A stretch of DNA of 64,000 bases. Source: Pseudarthrobacter phenanthrenivorans Sphe3 (lineage in GTDB: Bacteria; Actinomycetota; Actinomycetes; Actinomycetales; Micrococcaceae). Within the stretch, counting starts at the first letter, position 1. Each line of letters starts with the position of its first letter. The stretch is taken from NCBI RefSeq assembly GCF_000189535.1, contig NC_015145.1, forward strand, positions 2,542,001-2,606,000, read 5' to 3'. The notes below the pieces were generated by a model, which had not been told where the DNA came from, searched no databases, and worked only from the letters and a program-made list of their open reading frames with translations. The position numbers and the translations under genes are program-made. This document shows, piece by piece, positions 55,768 to 64,000 of the stretch.

Positions 55768-56780
55768 TGGCCGGCTCCTCCGGTCGATTGGCTGCCCACA
55801 AAGTTGGAGATGCGCGGGCGGGCGCCGGCCCGCTGCGCCGCGGCAATCATCTCGGGGGTGATGCGCGCCAGGCTGCCGGTGGGGTACTGGGCCGCCACGT
55901 GGTCCACGTGCCGGACGGAAAGGACCTCGGGTCCCAGGAACCGCCGGGCCAGGGCTTCGAACTGGCCAGCATCCCCGGTGGCCACGAAGTGGTGTTCCGG
56001 CGGGGCGTCGTCGGTGCGCTGGAGGTCATGGGTGGCCAGGGCGCGGTAGACGTCCTTTGCCGTTTCCTCGGCGCTGGACACCAGTGTCACGTCCGCCCCC
56101 ATGACGTAGGAGATGACGCCGGTGAGCAGCGGGTAGTGCGTGCAGCCCAGCACCACGGTGTCCACGCCGGCAGCCTTGAGCGGCGCGAGGTACTCCTCGG
56201 CCACGGCCAGCAGTGCCGGGCCGGTGGTGATGCCGGCCTCCACGTAGCTGACGAACTCCGGGCACGCCACCGAGGTGATCGCCAGGTCCGGCGCCGCGGC
56301 GAACGTATCCTCGTAAGCCCGGGAGCCGATCGTGGCGGACGTGCCGATGACCCCCACCCGTCCGCTGCGCGTTGCGGCAACGGCGCGCCGCACCGCGGGC
56401 TGGATGACCTCGATGACCGGGATGCCGTACTTTGCCGTGTACCGCTCACGGGCGTCCCGGAGGACAGCGGCCGACGCCGAGTTGCAGGCGATGGTGAGCA
56501 GCTTGACGCCGGAGTCCACCAGTTCGTCCATCACGCCCAGGGCGTTCGCGCGCACTTCCGCGATGGGCAGGGGGCCGTACGGGCCGTGCGCGGTGTCCCC
56601 CACATAAAGGATCGATTCGTTCGGAAGCTGGTCGATGATGGACCGGGCCACGGTCAGGCCGCCCACGCCGGAATCAAACACGCCGATGGGCCGTGACTCT
56701 ACGGCGGCGGCCTGGAGGCCACCGGTGGCGGGAGCCGCTGCAATGCCGGCTGACGGATCCATGCTTGAGGCTCTACTCAT
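55764..56780 (-). CDS. murI: Glutamate racemase
   Basis: Makes D-glutamate for peptidoglycan. The core has [15 protein letters not shown], the catalytic cysteines in IACNSASA and GCTHYPLL, and VIEVIQPA. From ATG 56780 the protein has 338 residues, including a loosely conserved N-terminal extension of about 30 residues. Other in-frame starts are 56819 and 56762; none has a clear ribosome binding site. TATCCT is 9 bases before 56780. Confidence 0.95.
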   Translation of the reverse strand: MSRASSMDPSAGIAAAPATGGLQAAAVESRPIGVFDSGVGGLTVARSIIDQLPNESILYVGDTAHGPYGPLPIAEVRANALGVMDELVDSGVKLLTIACNSASAAVLRDARERYTAKYGIPVIEVIQPAVRRAVAATRSGRVGVIGTSATIGSRAYEDTFAAAPDLAITSVACPEFVSYVEAGITTGPALLAVAEEYLAPLKAAGVDTVVLGCTHYPLLTGVISYVMGADVTLVSSAEETAKDVYRALATHDLQRTDDAPPEHHFVATGDAGQFEALARRFLGPEVLSVRHVDHVAAQYPTGSLARITPEMIAAAQRAGARPRISNFVGSQSTGGAGQ

Positions 56781-56872
56781 GATTATTCGAGGATAGGTCT
56801 TCCTTGCGGCTCCAGTCATGAACCTGTGGCCGGGAGCTCATGTCTGGTGTGTCACAGCGCAGGGACACGGAA

Positions 56873-56900
56873 GAAACGGCGCCCTTCATCGGCGCGTTTC
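56873..56900 (-). terminator. Terminator overlapping the DUF2017 stop
   Basis: Imperfect stem GAAACGCGCC with GGCGCCGTTTC (minus strand), with one bulge, just at the end of the DUF2017 gene. Confidence 0.5.
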
Positions 56901-57452
56901 CAGGGACTGCAGCATGGCCTGCACCAGCGATTCCTGGAGCCAGGTGGCGAAGTTGTAGACCAGGGCCAGGTAGCTCTCCACGTCCTCGGCCTGGGACCAG
57001 TCCTGCATGAGGTGCACGTGTTCGGCGTCTTCCTCGTCCTGGATGTCCAGGCGCTCAGCCAGGACCAGCCGCACGTCGTTCAGCGCCATGGACCAGTGCC
57101 GCGCTCCTTCGGGAGTCAGCACGATCTCGTCCTTGTCCAGGTCCAGCGCGGCAGCCCGCAGGGCGCCGATCTTCGTTTCCCGCAGCGAGCGCTCCGTGAG
57201 CTGCCGGAACTCAAGGGAGGCGCCGGCGTCGTCCTTCATGACGTTGGGCAGGAGGCGCCTGACGGCACGGTCCGAAGGCTCGGCCACGTCCATGTCCAGG
57301 CCGATCAGCGCCGCCAGCGGGTCCTGGCCTTTGCGCTCTTCGGGCTGGAGCATGGAAATGACGTCGTCGATCAGGCTGCGCAGCAGCTCCCGCTCGGCCG
57401 GTTCCAGGTAGCCCGTGATGCCTTTGAGTCCGTACTTGAATGCCTTAGCCAC
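56886..57452 (-). CDS. DUF2017 protein
   Basis: A 188-residue, mostly helical cytoplasmic protein of unknown function. It is the standard partner of clpS in actinobacteria. It begins AKAFKYGLKGITGYLEPAERELL and has an acidic helical C-terminal half. GTG 57452 has AAGGGG upstream and overlaps the clpS end by 8 bases (GTGGCTAA), so the two are translated together. A role in ClpP proteolysis is inferred from this link only. Confidence 0.9.
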   Translation of the reverse strand: MAKAFKYGLKGITGYLEPAERELLRSLIDDVISMLQPEERKGQDPLAALIGLDMDVAEPSDRAVRRLLPNVMKDDAGASLEFRQLTERSLRETKIGALRAAALDLDKDEIVLTPEGARHWSMALNDVRLVLAERLDIQDEEDAEHVHLMQDWSQAEDVESYLALVYNFATWLQESLVQAMLQSLETRR

Positions 57453-57828
57453 GTTTCCCCTTGCCCTGGCCGGATCCGCCGGATTTTCCGGAGTTGCCGC
57501 CCGGTCCGCCGCTGGCTTTCTCCACCGTGGCCCAGAGGCCGAAGCCGTGCATCGCCACGGCATGCCGTTCAACCTGTTCCTTGCTGCCGGAGGCAACGAT
57601 GGACCGGCCCTTCTTGTGGACCTCCATCATCAGTTTGTTCGCTTTGCTTTCCGAATAGCCGAAGTAGCTTTGGAAAACGTAGCTCACGTAACTCATGAGG
57701 TTGACGGGATCGTTCCAGATCACCAGGTTCCAGGGGATGTCCGGGGCGGTCAGGGAATCGGTGGATTCCACCGTTCCGGTCCGGGTGCCCTCCTGCGTAT
57801 CAGGGCCGAGCGCAACGCTTAAGGTCAT
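57445..57828 (-). CDS. clpS: ATP-dependent Clp protease adaptor ClpS
   Basis: Delivers N-degron substrates to ClpAP/ClpCP. It has 127 residues, with a flexible N-terminus, the core WNLVIWNDPVNLMSYVSYVF that forms the N-end binding pocket, and a C-terminal Gly/Ser/Lys-rich tail that is longer than usual. TAGAAT lies 6 bases before the ATG. Confidence 0.95.
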   Translation of the reverse strand: MTLSVALGPDTQEGTRTGTVESTDSLTAPDIPWNLVIWNDPVNLMSYVSYVFQSYFGYSESKANKLMMEVHKKGRSIVASGSKEQVERHAVAMHGFGLWATVEKASGGPGGNSGKSGGSGQGKGKRG

Positions 57829-57834
57829 CTGTCC

Positions 57835-57840
57835 ATTCTA
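57835..57840 (-). promoter_or_regulatory. clpS -10 element, probably leaderless
   Basis: TAGAAT on the minus strand, 6 bases before the clpS ATG. Its upstream part lies in the 59-bp repeat region. Confidence 0.5.
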
Positions 57841-57845
57841 TGGGG

Positions 57846-58022
57846 CGGGTGGGCCCCCACTGGCGAGGGCCCCGCGGCGACGCGAAGCAAGACGTGGGAG
57901 CCGTCGGGTGGGCCCACGCTGGCGAGGGCCCCGCGGCGAAGCGAAGCGAGACGTGGGAGCCGGCGGGTGGGCCCACGCTGGCGAGGGGCCCGCGGCGAAG
58001 CGAAGCGAGACGTGGGAGCCGG
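57846..58022. repeat. 59-bp tandem repeat, three copies, between clpS and pncB
   Basis: Copies start at 57846, 57905 and 57964, each exactly 59 bases. Copies 2 and 3 differ by one base; copy 1 differs from copy 2 by five. Each starts CGGGTGGGCCC and ends GACGTGGGAGCC. The array fills the divergent promoter region and provides the sequence where the -35 elements of both genes would lie. Confidence 0.95.
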
Positions 58023-58029
58023 CGGGGAC

Positions 58030-58035
58030 TAGAGT
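58030..58035 (+). promoter_or_regulatory. pncB -10 element, probably leaderless
   Basis: TAGAGT, then 7 bases, then GTG 58043. The -35 would fall in the last copy of the 59-bp repeat. Confidence 0.45.
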
Positions 58036-58042
58036 GATTTTC

Positions 58043-59371
58043 GTGAGTACCTCTGCCGGCTGGGACCATCCCCGCACGTCCTTTTACACCGACCACTACG
58101 AGCTGACCATGCTGCAGGCGTCGCTCCATTCCGGCGCCGCGCACCGTAAATCGGTGTTTGAGGCCTTCGCCCGCCGCCTCCCGGACGGTCGGCGCTACGG
58201 GATCGTGGCCGGCACGGGACGCCTGCTGGAAGGCATTGCCAACTTCCGCTTCGGCGACGCCGAACTCGACTTCCTGGAACGCACCAACGTGGTCAATGGA
58301 CAGACCCTCGAATACCTGGCCTCGTACCGTTTTTCCGGCGACATCTGGGGCTACCCGGAGGGCGAGGCGTATTTTCCCAACTCCCCCATCCTGATTGTGG
58401 AGGCCACGTTCGCCGAGGCCTGCATGCTGGAGACCTACCTGCTCTCCGTCCTCAACCACGACAGTGCCATTGCTTCGGCAGCGTCAAGGATGGTCAGCGC
58501 GGCACATGGGCGTCCGTGCATCGAAATGGGCTCCCGGCGCACGCATGAGGAAGCGGCAACGGCCTCCGCCCGTGCCGCCATCATTGCCGGCTTTGACAGC
58601 ACCTCCAACCTGGAGGCAGGCATCCGCTACGGCGTCAAGACGGTGGGCACGGCGGCCCACTCCTTCACGCTCCTGCATGACACCGAGCGGGATGCCTTCG
58701 AGGCGCAGATCGCGTCGCTTGGCGAGGGAACATCCCTGCTGGTGGACACGTACGACGTCGAAACGGCCGTCCGCACGGCCGTGGACCTTGCAGGGCCGCG
58801 GCTGGGCGCGGTGCGGCTGGATTCCGGGGACCTGGTGGCGCAGGCCCAGTGGGTGCGCACGATCCTGGACGACTTGGGCAACGAGAACACCAAAATCGTT
58901 GTTACATCGGATCTGGACGAGTACGCCATCGCGGCGCTGCAATCCGCGCCGGTGGACTCCTACGGCGTGGGCACTTCCCTGGTCACCGGGTCCGGGGCAC
59001 CAACGGCCAGCATGGTCTACAAGCTGGTCAGCCGCACGGACGATGACGGGAACTTCGTCTCCGTCGCCAAGGCTGCCAAGAACAAAGCCAGCGTGGGCGG
59101 GCGCAAGTATGCGCTGCGCAAGCTGGATGAGCGGGGCATTGCCACCGCCGAGGTAGTCGGCGTGGGGCGCCCGCCCGAGGACGACGGCAATGACCGCCCG
59201 CTGCTCCAGCAGTTCATGAAGAACGGCGAGCTGGTCCCCGGCTGGACCGGCCACGAAGGCGTCCTCCGCGCGCGCCGCCGCCATGCGGAATCCATGGCCG
59301 AACTGCCGGCCGTCGTCAACCGCCTCCAGCGCGGCGAGGCAGCCATCCCTACCCTGTACGAGGAGAACTGA
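58043..59371 (+). CDS. pncB: Nicotinate phosphoribosyltransferase
   Basis: NAD salvage: joins nicotinic acid to PRPP. It has 442 residues with FYTDHYELTMLQA, FEAFARRLPDGRRYGI, GSRRTHEEAA and LDSGDL, family substrate-binding segments. GTG 58043 is chosen because TAGAGT ends 7 bases upstream; the frame upstream is repeat DNA. Its stop shares a base with the pncA start (TGATG). Confidence 0.96.
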   Translation: MSTSAGWDHPRTSFYTDHYELTMLQASLHSGAAHRKSVFEAFARRLPDGRRYGIVAGTGRLLEGIANFRFGDAELDFLERTNVVNGQTLEYLASYRFSGDIWGYPEGEAYFPNSPILIVEATFAEACMLETYLLSVLNHDSAIASAASRMVSAAHGRPCIEMGSRRTHEEAATASARAAIIAGFDSTSNLEAGIRYGVKTVGTAAHSFTLLHDTERDAFEAQIASLGEGTSLLVDTYDVETAVRTAVDLAGPRLGAVRLDSGDLVAQAQWVRTILDDLGNENTKIVVTSDLDEYAIAALQSAPVDSYGVGTSLVTGSGAPTASMVYKLVSRTDDDGNFVSVAKAAKNKASVGGRKYALRKLDERGIATAEVVGVGRPPEDDGNDRPLLQQFMKNGELVPGWTGHEGVLRARRRHAESMAELPAVVNRLQRGEAAIPTLYEEN

Positions 59372-60009
59372 TGTCCCGGGCACTGATCATCGTCGACGTC
59401 CAGAACGACTTCTGCGAGGGCGGCTCGCTGGCCGTCTCCGGCGGCGCGGACGTGGCCGGCGCCATCAGCGAGTATGTGGAGGCCCATCACGGCGAGTTCG
59501 ACCACATCGTCGCCACCCAGGACTGGCACATCGATCCGGGCGGGCACTTCTCCGAAACCCCGGACTTCAAGGACAGCTGGCCGCCCCATTGCGTGGCGGG
59601 AACCCCGGGCGCCGAACTGCACCCCGACCTGGACACCGAGTACATCCAGGCCTACTTCCAGAAGGGCCAGTACGCGGCGGCCTACTCGGGCTTCGAGGGA
59701 CTCCTGGCGCCTGAGGACGCCGTGCCCACCGGGGAACGGCAGCCCGGTGCCCTGCCCGGTCCAGGGGACGCCGAGAGGTTCGCCCCGGACGATGACGCCA
59801 TCGGGCTCGACGACTGGCTCCAGAGCCATGACGTGGAGGATGTTGTGGTGGTGGGCATCGCCACCGATTACTGCGTTATGGCCACAGCGCTGGACGCCGT
59901 CCAGGCAGGCTACTCCGTCACCGTCCTCCGTTCCCTGACCGCCGGGATCGCCGAGGACCTCGAAGAAGCGGTTGCCGAGATGGAGCTCGGCGGCGTGGAC
60001 GTCGCCTGA
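59371..60009 (+). CDS. pncA: Nicotinamidase
   Basis: Hydrolyses nicotinamide to nicotinic acid, which feeds PncB. It has 212 residues with the catalytic D9, K98 and C168, and the metal residues D51, H53 and H59 (DWHIDPGGHF). An insert of about 30 residues (about 112-142) is Pro/Gly/Asp-rich. It is coupled to pncB, so the pair forms a salvage operon. Confidence 0.94.
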   Translation: MSRALIIVDVQNDFCEGGSLAVSGGADVAGAISEYVEAHHGEFDHIVATQDWHIDPGGHFSETPDFKDSWPPHCVAGTPGAELHPDLDTEYIQAYFQKGQYAAAYSGFEGLLAPEDAVPTGERQPGALPGPGDAERFAPDDDAIGLDDWLQSHDVEDVVVVGIATDYCVMATALDAVQAGYSVTVLRSLTAGIAEDLEEAVAEMELGGVDVA

Positions 60010-60039
60010 CCGGAACCAGCAGATCCGGAAAAGTGGAAA

Positions 60040-60069
60040 ATGGCCGGGACCCACGGGTCCCGGCCATCT
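60040..60069. terminator. Terminator between pncA and the helicase gene
   Basis: A 12-bp stem, ATGGCCGGGACC with GGTCCCGGCCAT, around CACG, lies between the convergent genes. Confidence 0.8.
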
Positions 60070-60082
60070 TGCGTTAAGGCGG

Positions 60083-61864
60083 CTACTTGCGGCCGATGAA
60101 CCAGTCCTGGAGCTTGCGCAGGCGTGACTGCAGCTGCTCTTCATTGGCCTGGGCAACGGGCGGGCCCCCGCACACCGTGCGCAGCTTGGTGTGGACCACG
60201 CCGTGGGGTGTTCCGGTGCGGGCGGACCAGGCGGCAACATTCTTGGCCAGCTCGTTCCGGAGGTCCATCAGCATCCGGTGGTCCGGAACGGCAGGTGCCG
60301 GCACTTCCGCCGCTGCCGGGGCTTTCCGGTTCTTCCGGTTGAGCTGCTCGTGCTGGCGCTGCCGGAGGAGCGTGCCAACCTGTTCGGCGTCCAACAGCCC
60401 GGGAATGCCCAGGAAGTCCAGCTCGTCGTCGGACCCCACCTCGCCGCCGGTGCCGAACTCGCCGCCGTCGAAGAGGACACGGTCGAAGGACGCCTGGGAG
60501 TCCAGCGCCTCGAACTTGCCCTTGGTCAGGCTGTCGGAGGCCTTCTCCTCGCGGTTGGCTTCCTCCATGAGTGAGTCTTCGGGATTGAAGAGCCCGTCCC
60601 CGTCTTCCTTCTCCGGCCGGTCCAGCGCGTGGTCCCGCTCCGCTTCCATGGAGTTGGCCAGGGCCATCAGCTGGGGTACCGAGGGCAGGAAGACCGACGC
60701 CGTCTCTCCCCGTTTGCGTGCACGTACAAAGCGGCCCACGGCCTGGGCGAAGAACAGCGGGGTCGATGTGGAGGTTGCGTAGACACCAACAGAAAGCCGC
60801 GGAACGTCCACGCCTTCGGACACCATGCGGACGGCCACCATCCAGCGCTTCTCGCTGGCGGTGAACTCCTCGATCTTGCTGGACGCCTTGGCATCATCGG
60901 AAAGAATGACGGTGGGCGACTCCCCCGTGATCCTTTTCAGCTGGCCGGCGTATGCCCGGGCATCCTCGTGGTCGGTGGCGATGACCAGGCCGCCGGCGTC
61001 GGGAACTGTACGCCGGACCTCACTGAGGCGCTTGTCCGCACCTGCGAGGACAGCAGGGATCCATTCCCCCGCCGGGTTCAGGGCGGTACGCCAGGCGTGG
61101 GACGTGATGTCCTTGGTGACGGCGGCCTCGCCCAGCGATGCCGCCATTTCCTCACCGGCGCTGGTCCGCCAGCGCATCTGCCCGGAATACGCCATGAACA
61201 TGACGGGACGGACCACATGGTCGCGCAGGGCGTTGCCATAACCGTACGTATAGTCGGCCTTGGAGCGTCGGATCCCGTCCCGGTCCTCGGCGTACTCCAC
61301 GAACGGGATGGGCGAGGTGTCCGACCGGAACGGCGTCCCCGTCAGCGAGAGCCGCCGCACGGCGGGGTCGAAGGCCTCGCGGAGGCCGTCGCCCCAGGAC
61401 AGCGCCTCGCCGCCGTGGTGGATCTCATCCAGGATCACCAGCGTGCGCGCAGCCTCGGTCTTGGCGCGGTGGAGCAGCGGCTTGCTGGCCACCTGCGCAT
61501 ACGTGACGGCCACGCCGATGAAGCCGCGGCCGTGCTGGCCGTCGGAGTTCTTGAAATTGGGGTCGATGGCGATGCCCACCCTGGCCGCCGCGTCCGCCCA
61601 CTGCCGCTTGAGGTGGTCGGTGGGCGCCACGATGGTCACCCGGTTGACGGCGCCGGAGTCGATGAGCGTGGACGCGACGCGGAGGGCAAAGGTGGTCTTG
61701 CCGGCGCCGGGGGTTGCTACCGCCAGGAAGTCCCGGGGGCTGTTGCGCAGGTAAAGGTCAAGCGCTTCCTGCTGCCAGGCACGGAGTTTTGGGGCGGTTC
61801 CCCAGGCTGCACGTTCCGGATAAGCCGGAGGCAGGGTGGGGCCGCCAAAGAGCGTCTCCGTCAC
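60083..61864 (-). CDS. DEAD/DEAH-box helicase, DUF3039-linked
   Basis: A 593-residue superfamily 2 helicase of the type found with DUF3039 in actinobacteria. Motifs: Walker A ATPGAGKTTFAL (about 50-61), DEIHHGG (motif II), SLTGTPFR (motif III) and QAVGRFVRARKRGE (motif VI). The C-terminal 150 residues are charged and less conserved. GTG 61864 overlaps the DUF3039 stop (TAGTG). Its nucleic acid substrate is unknown. Confidence 0.92.
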   Translation of the reverse strand: MTETLFGGPTLPPAYPERAAWGTAPKLRAWQQEALDLYLRNSPRDFLAVATPGAGKTTFALRVASTLIDSGAVNRVTIVAPTDHLKRQWADAAARVGIAIDPNFKNSDGQHGRGFIGVAVTYAQVASKPLLHRAKTEAARTLVILDEIHHGGEALSWGDGLREAFDPAVRRLSLTGTPFRSDTSPIPFVEYAEDRDGIRRSKADYTYGYGNALRDHVVRPVMFMAYSGQMRWRTSAGEEMAASLGEAAVTKDITSHAWRTALNPAGEWIPAVLAGADKRLSEVRRTVPDAGGLVIATDHEDARAYAGQLKRITGESPTVILSDDAKASSKIEEFTASEKRWMVAVRMVSEGVDVPRLSVGVYATSTSTPLFFAQAVGRFVRARKRGETASVFLPSVPQLMALANSMEAERDHALDRPEKEDGDGLFNPEDSLMEEANREEKASDSLTKGKFEALDSQASFDRVLFDGGEFGTGGEVGSDDELDFLGIPGLLDAEQVGTLLRQRQHEQLNRKNRKAPAAAEVPAPAVPDHRMLMDLRNELAKNVAAWSARTGTPHGVVHTKLRTVCGGPPVAQANEEQLQSRLRKLQDWFIGRK

Positions 61865-62196
61865 TATTTGTTGTTGCCTGAGTCCCCTCCGGGACCCTTG
61901 CCGCCGTCGTTGCCCGGGCGCAGGCCGTCATAGACCTCTTTGCACATGGGGCAGACCGGGAACTTCTGCGGGTCCCGGCCCGGCGTCCAGACCTTGCCGC
62001 ACAGGGCGATGACAGGCTCGCCGGTCAGCGCGGACTCCATGATCTTTTCCTTGCGCACATAGTGCGAAAAGCGCTCCCGGTCCCCGGGTTCCACTTCCTG
62101 GCGCAGTTCCTCGCGCTCAATGGTGGCTGTGGACGATCCAGCCCCGGAAAGCTCGCGCATCGGGTCGTTGTCGAGAGGGTCCGTCATGCTAGTCAT
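61864..62196 (-). CDS. DUF3039 zinc-ribbon-like protein
   Basis: A 110-residue protein of unknown function. The conserved core has HYVRKEKIMES, ALCGKVWTPGRDP and VCPMCKEVYDGL, so one His and three Cys could bind a metal. The C-terminal tail is Gly/Asp-rich. ATG 62196 is chosen because TAAGAT ends 7 bases upstream; 62205 and 62187 are other options. It is always next to the helicase gene in related genomes as far as I recall. Confidence 0.9.
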   Translation of the reverse strand: MTSMTDPLDNDPMRELSGAGSSTATIEREELRQEVEPGDRERFSHYVRKEKIMESALTGEPVIALCGKVWTPGRDPQKFPVCPMCKEVYDGLRPGNDGGKGPGGDSGNNK

Positions 62197-62203
62197 GCGA
62201 TCC

Positions 62204-62209
62204 ATCTTA
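62204..62209 (-). promoter_or_regulatory. -10 element of the DUF3039-helicase operon
   Basis: TAAGAT on the minus strand, 7 bases before ATG 62196; leaderless layout. Confidence 0.4.
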
Positions 62210-62313
62210 GCCTTTCTGCCGGCGTGACGTCCGACGGCGGCACGCCCGCGCCGGGGCCCGGAACCGGCCGCCGTCGTACTTTTCAACGTGCCGCGGACAC
62301 GCCGCGGACGCTG

Positions 62314-63096
62314 CTACAGCCCCTGCCAGGGAGGCTTGTTGTCATAGGTGTGGCGGTAGAAATCCGCGAGTTTCAGCGCGGAGGCGGCCGCCTCGTCCAG
62401 CAGGACGGTGGCGTGCGGATGGAACTGGAGGATCGACGCCGGGCAGAGGGCGGCGACGGGGCCTTCCACGAAGTCGCGGACAGCCTGCGCCTTCCGCGCG
62501 CCGGTTGCCAGCAGCACCACGTGCCGGGCCTCCATGATGGTTCCCAGGCCCTGGGTCAGGACATGGTGCGGGACCTCGGCCAGGCCTTTGAAAAAGCGGG
62601 CGTTGTCCCGGCGGGTCTGTTCGATGAGGCTCTTGATGCGGGTCCTGGACGCGAACGAGGAGCCGGGCTCATTGAAGGCGATATGGCCATCCGTTCCCAC
62701 GCCGAGGATCTGCAGGTCGATCCCGCCCGCGGCGCTGATGGCAGCTTCGTAGGCCTGGCACGCGGCGGGGATGTCGGCAGCCGAACCGTCCGGGCCATGG
62801 ACGTTCTCCGGCGCAATGTTCACCCGGTTCGTGAACTCCCGGCGGACCACCTCGCGGTAGGACTCGGGGTGCCCCGCGGGAAGACCCACGTATTCGTCCA
62901 GCGCAAAGGCCGAAGCACGGCTGAAGTCCAGGCCGTCCCGTTCGTGGCGCGCGGCGAGTTCGTCGTAGACAGGCAGCGGCGACGAGCCCGTGGCAAGGCC
63001 CAGGACAGCGTCGGGCTTGCGCCGCAGGAGCCCTTCGATGGCGTCAGCGGCAAGCTGCGCGATCTTCCTGCTGCCGTTGAGGATGACAACTTCCAT
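62314..63096 (-). CDS. nagB: Glucosamine-6-phosphate deaminase
   Basis: Converts glucosamine-6-phosphate to fructose-6-phosphate and ammonia in amino sugar use. It has 260 residues with LGLATGSSPLPVYDEL, FALDEYVGL (catalytic Asp), GVGTDGHIAFNEPGSSF (catalytic His) and LTQGLGTIMEARHVVLLATG. The ATG at 63096 follows CTGGAAGGAACAGC. No nagA is nearby within the window. Confidence 0.96.
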   Translation of the reverse strand: MEVVILNGSRKIAQLAADAIEGLLRRKPDAVLGLATGSSPLPVYDELAARHERDGLDFSRASAFALDEYVGLPAGHPESYREVVRREFTNRVNIAPENVHGPDGSAADIPAACQAYEAAISAAGGIDLQILGVGTDGHIAFNEPGSSFASRTRIKSLIEQTRRDNARFFKGLAEVPHHVLTQGLGTIMEARHVVLLATGARKAQAVRDFVEGPVAALCPASILQFHPHATVLLDEAAASALKLADFYRHTYDNKPPWQGL

Positions 63097-63116
63097 GCTG
63101 TTCCTTCCAGAGCTGC

Positions 63117-64000
63117 TCAGCGGTTAACGGAGACCTGGGCCAGGAGTTCGGGTCCGCGGGCGTCCAGCCATTTTCCGCCGAGGCCGACGCCTGCCACAAA
63201 CAGGCCCAGGCCCAGCACGGTACCGGCGGCAAGGTTGAGCCAGCCGAAAAGGCTGTTCCCGGTCACGAGCTGTGCAACCAGGAGGGCAACCTCGGGAAGG
63301 ACCAGGACCACCAGGACCAGAAGCCCCCCGAACTGCACCGCCAGGGTTTGGCCCACGTTGCCCGGCGGCTTCTTGAACGGGCTGTCACCGGGGAGCGGGA
63401 CGGCCACCGTATACCGCGCTGAAACTACCGAGGACAGGCCCAGCCCCGTGAACAGGATGCCCAGGCTCAACCCCAGCTGGCCGGGCAGGCCGGCCCAGTC
63501 CCCCGTGAAAGAGGAATAGCCCACAGCGAACACCAGCACTACCGGAAGCGCGAAGGCCAGGCAGGCCAGGGCACGGCCCAGCCTGTCCGCCACGCCACGG
63601 ACGCCGGTGGCGAGGTGGAGGGCAAACGCGGTGTTGTCGTAGGACACGTCTGCGGAGATGGACCAGGCCAGGATGAACGCGGACAGCGGCGCCAGGAAGC
63701 CCAGGCTTGTGTAGTCGCCGGTTTGGCTGCCCTGGAACACCAGGACCACGGGAAGCAGCGGGATCACAACCAGGGAGCCTGAGTACCGCGGATCCCGGAA
63801 CCAGTACGTCAGTGACCTCGCCATCACCGCCCCCGCCGGAACGGCGGGAAGAACTCCCAGCAGGCCCAGCCTCCCGCCTTTCCGCTTTCCGCTGCCCGCG
63901 TAGGGAGGAGTGACCAGCGCCCGTTCCAGCAGGACCTTCCAGCTCCAGGCCAGGGCGGCGAGGGCTGCTACCGAAATGAGCAGCTTCAGTGCCGCCGCGC
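63117..64000 (-). CDS. ABC-2-like transport permease, N-terminus missing
   Basis: The open frame continues to the right edge (first complete codon at 63998), so about 294 C-terminal residues are seen. There are at least seven membrane helices with a charged segment (LERALVTPPYAGSGKRKGGR) and YWFRDPRYSG in between, resembling the large transport permeases that pair with an ABC ATPase. An ATG at 63827 is internal, since coding continues upstream in frame. The partner and substrate are outside the window. Confidence 0.7.
   Translation of the reverse strand, partial: AAALKLLISVAALAALAWSWKVLLERALVTPPYAGSGKRKGGRLGLLGVLPAVPAGAVMARSLTYWFRDPRYSGSLVVIPLLPVVLVFQGSQTGDYTSLGFLAPLSAFILAWSISADVSYDNTAFALHLATGVRGVADRLGRALACLAFALPVVLVFAVGYSSFTGDWAGLPGQLGLSLGILFTGLGLSSVVSARYTVAVPLPGDSPFKKPPGNVGQTLAVQFGGLLVLVVLVLPEVALLVAQLVTGNSLFGWLNLAAGTVLGLGLFVAGVGLGGKWLDARGPELLAQVSVNR

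Noticed and set aside
57846..58022. CRISPR-like array
   Set aside because: The three 59-bp units are contiguous, with no unique spacers between them, and no cas gene is near.
57695..58042. Longer pncB start at 57695
   Set aside because: The extra 116 codons would be made of the 59-bp repeat and antisense clpS. GTG 58043 gives a typical PncB N-terminus.

Overview
The window is ordinary chromosomal DNA of a high-GC actinobacterium, most likely Arthrobacter/Pseudarthrobacter or a close relative in the Micrococcaceae. The basis is the high-GC coding bias, frequent GTG starts, the ilvD-ilvBNC-serA-leuB gene order, and actinobacterial families such as DUF3039, DUF2017 and the sunset domain. This genus-level call is inference from gene content; no 16S gene is present. 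I see no phage, insertion sequence, CRISPR array or plasmid functions.

Layout. 1-2.7 kb: leuB (cut by the left edge), a class F-like sortase and a secreted protein with two CHATGS modules. 2.9-8.0 kb: metG and a MacB-like ABC exporter pair. 8.2-15.6 kb: serine and branched-chain amino acid genes serA, ilvC, ilvN, ilvB and ilvD, with an ilvB leader-peptide attenuator. 15.9-20.6 kb: a sunset-domain membrane protein, a PQQ-type sugar dehydrogenase lipoprotein, tRNA-Lys, a MarR regulator, Bcp peroxiredoxin, tRNA-Leu and a fasciclin lipoprotein. 20.7-31.5 kb: a peptide-type solute-binding lipoprotein, malate:quinone oxidoreductase, an RND pump, an LLM flavin oxidoreductase with its MarR regulator, a transglutaminase-like protein, a lipoprotein and a DUF1684 protein. 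31.5-37.3 kb: a tightly coupled nrtR-nadA-nadB-nadC-nifS operon for de novo NAD synthesis behind a clear operator. 37.4-44.4 kb: transporters, an alpha/beta hydrolase, a phosphoribosyltransferase and an IclR regulator. 44.5-48.7 kb: sbcDC. 48.8-53.4 kb: aquaporin, ADP-ribosylglycohydrolase, DUF4395, exonuclease-BRCT and DedA proteins. 53.5-57.8 kb: the minus-strand genes clpS, DUF2017, murI, MBL hydrolase, rph and rdgB. 58.0-60.0 kb: NAD salvage pair pncB-pncA. 60.1-64.0 kb: DUF3039-helicase pair, nagB and an ABC-2-like permease cut by the right edge.

How it fits together. Two NAD modules (de novo and salvage) and most of the isoleucine/valine pathway lie here. Regulation is unusually readable: an attenuator before ilvB, a palindrome shared by leuB and ilvD, an NrtR-type operator before the nad operon, and a MarR-type palindrome before the LLM gene. 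About sixteen genes have a TANNNT-like hexamer placed 6-7 bases before the start codon, the layout of leaderless mRNAs.

No obviously new large system was found. The best leads are the CHATGS-module protein with its sortase, the 59-bp triplicated repeat before pncB, the 52-bp palindrome after the APC permease gene, the coupled DUF3039-helicase pair and the early stop in a well-primed MFS gene.
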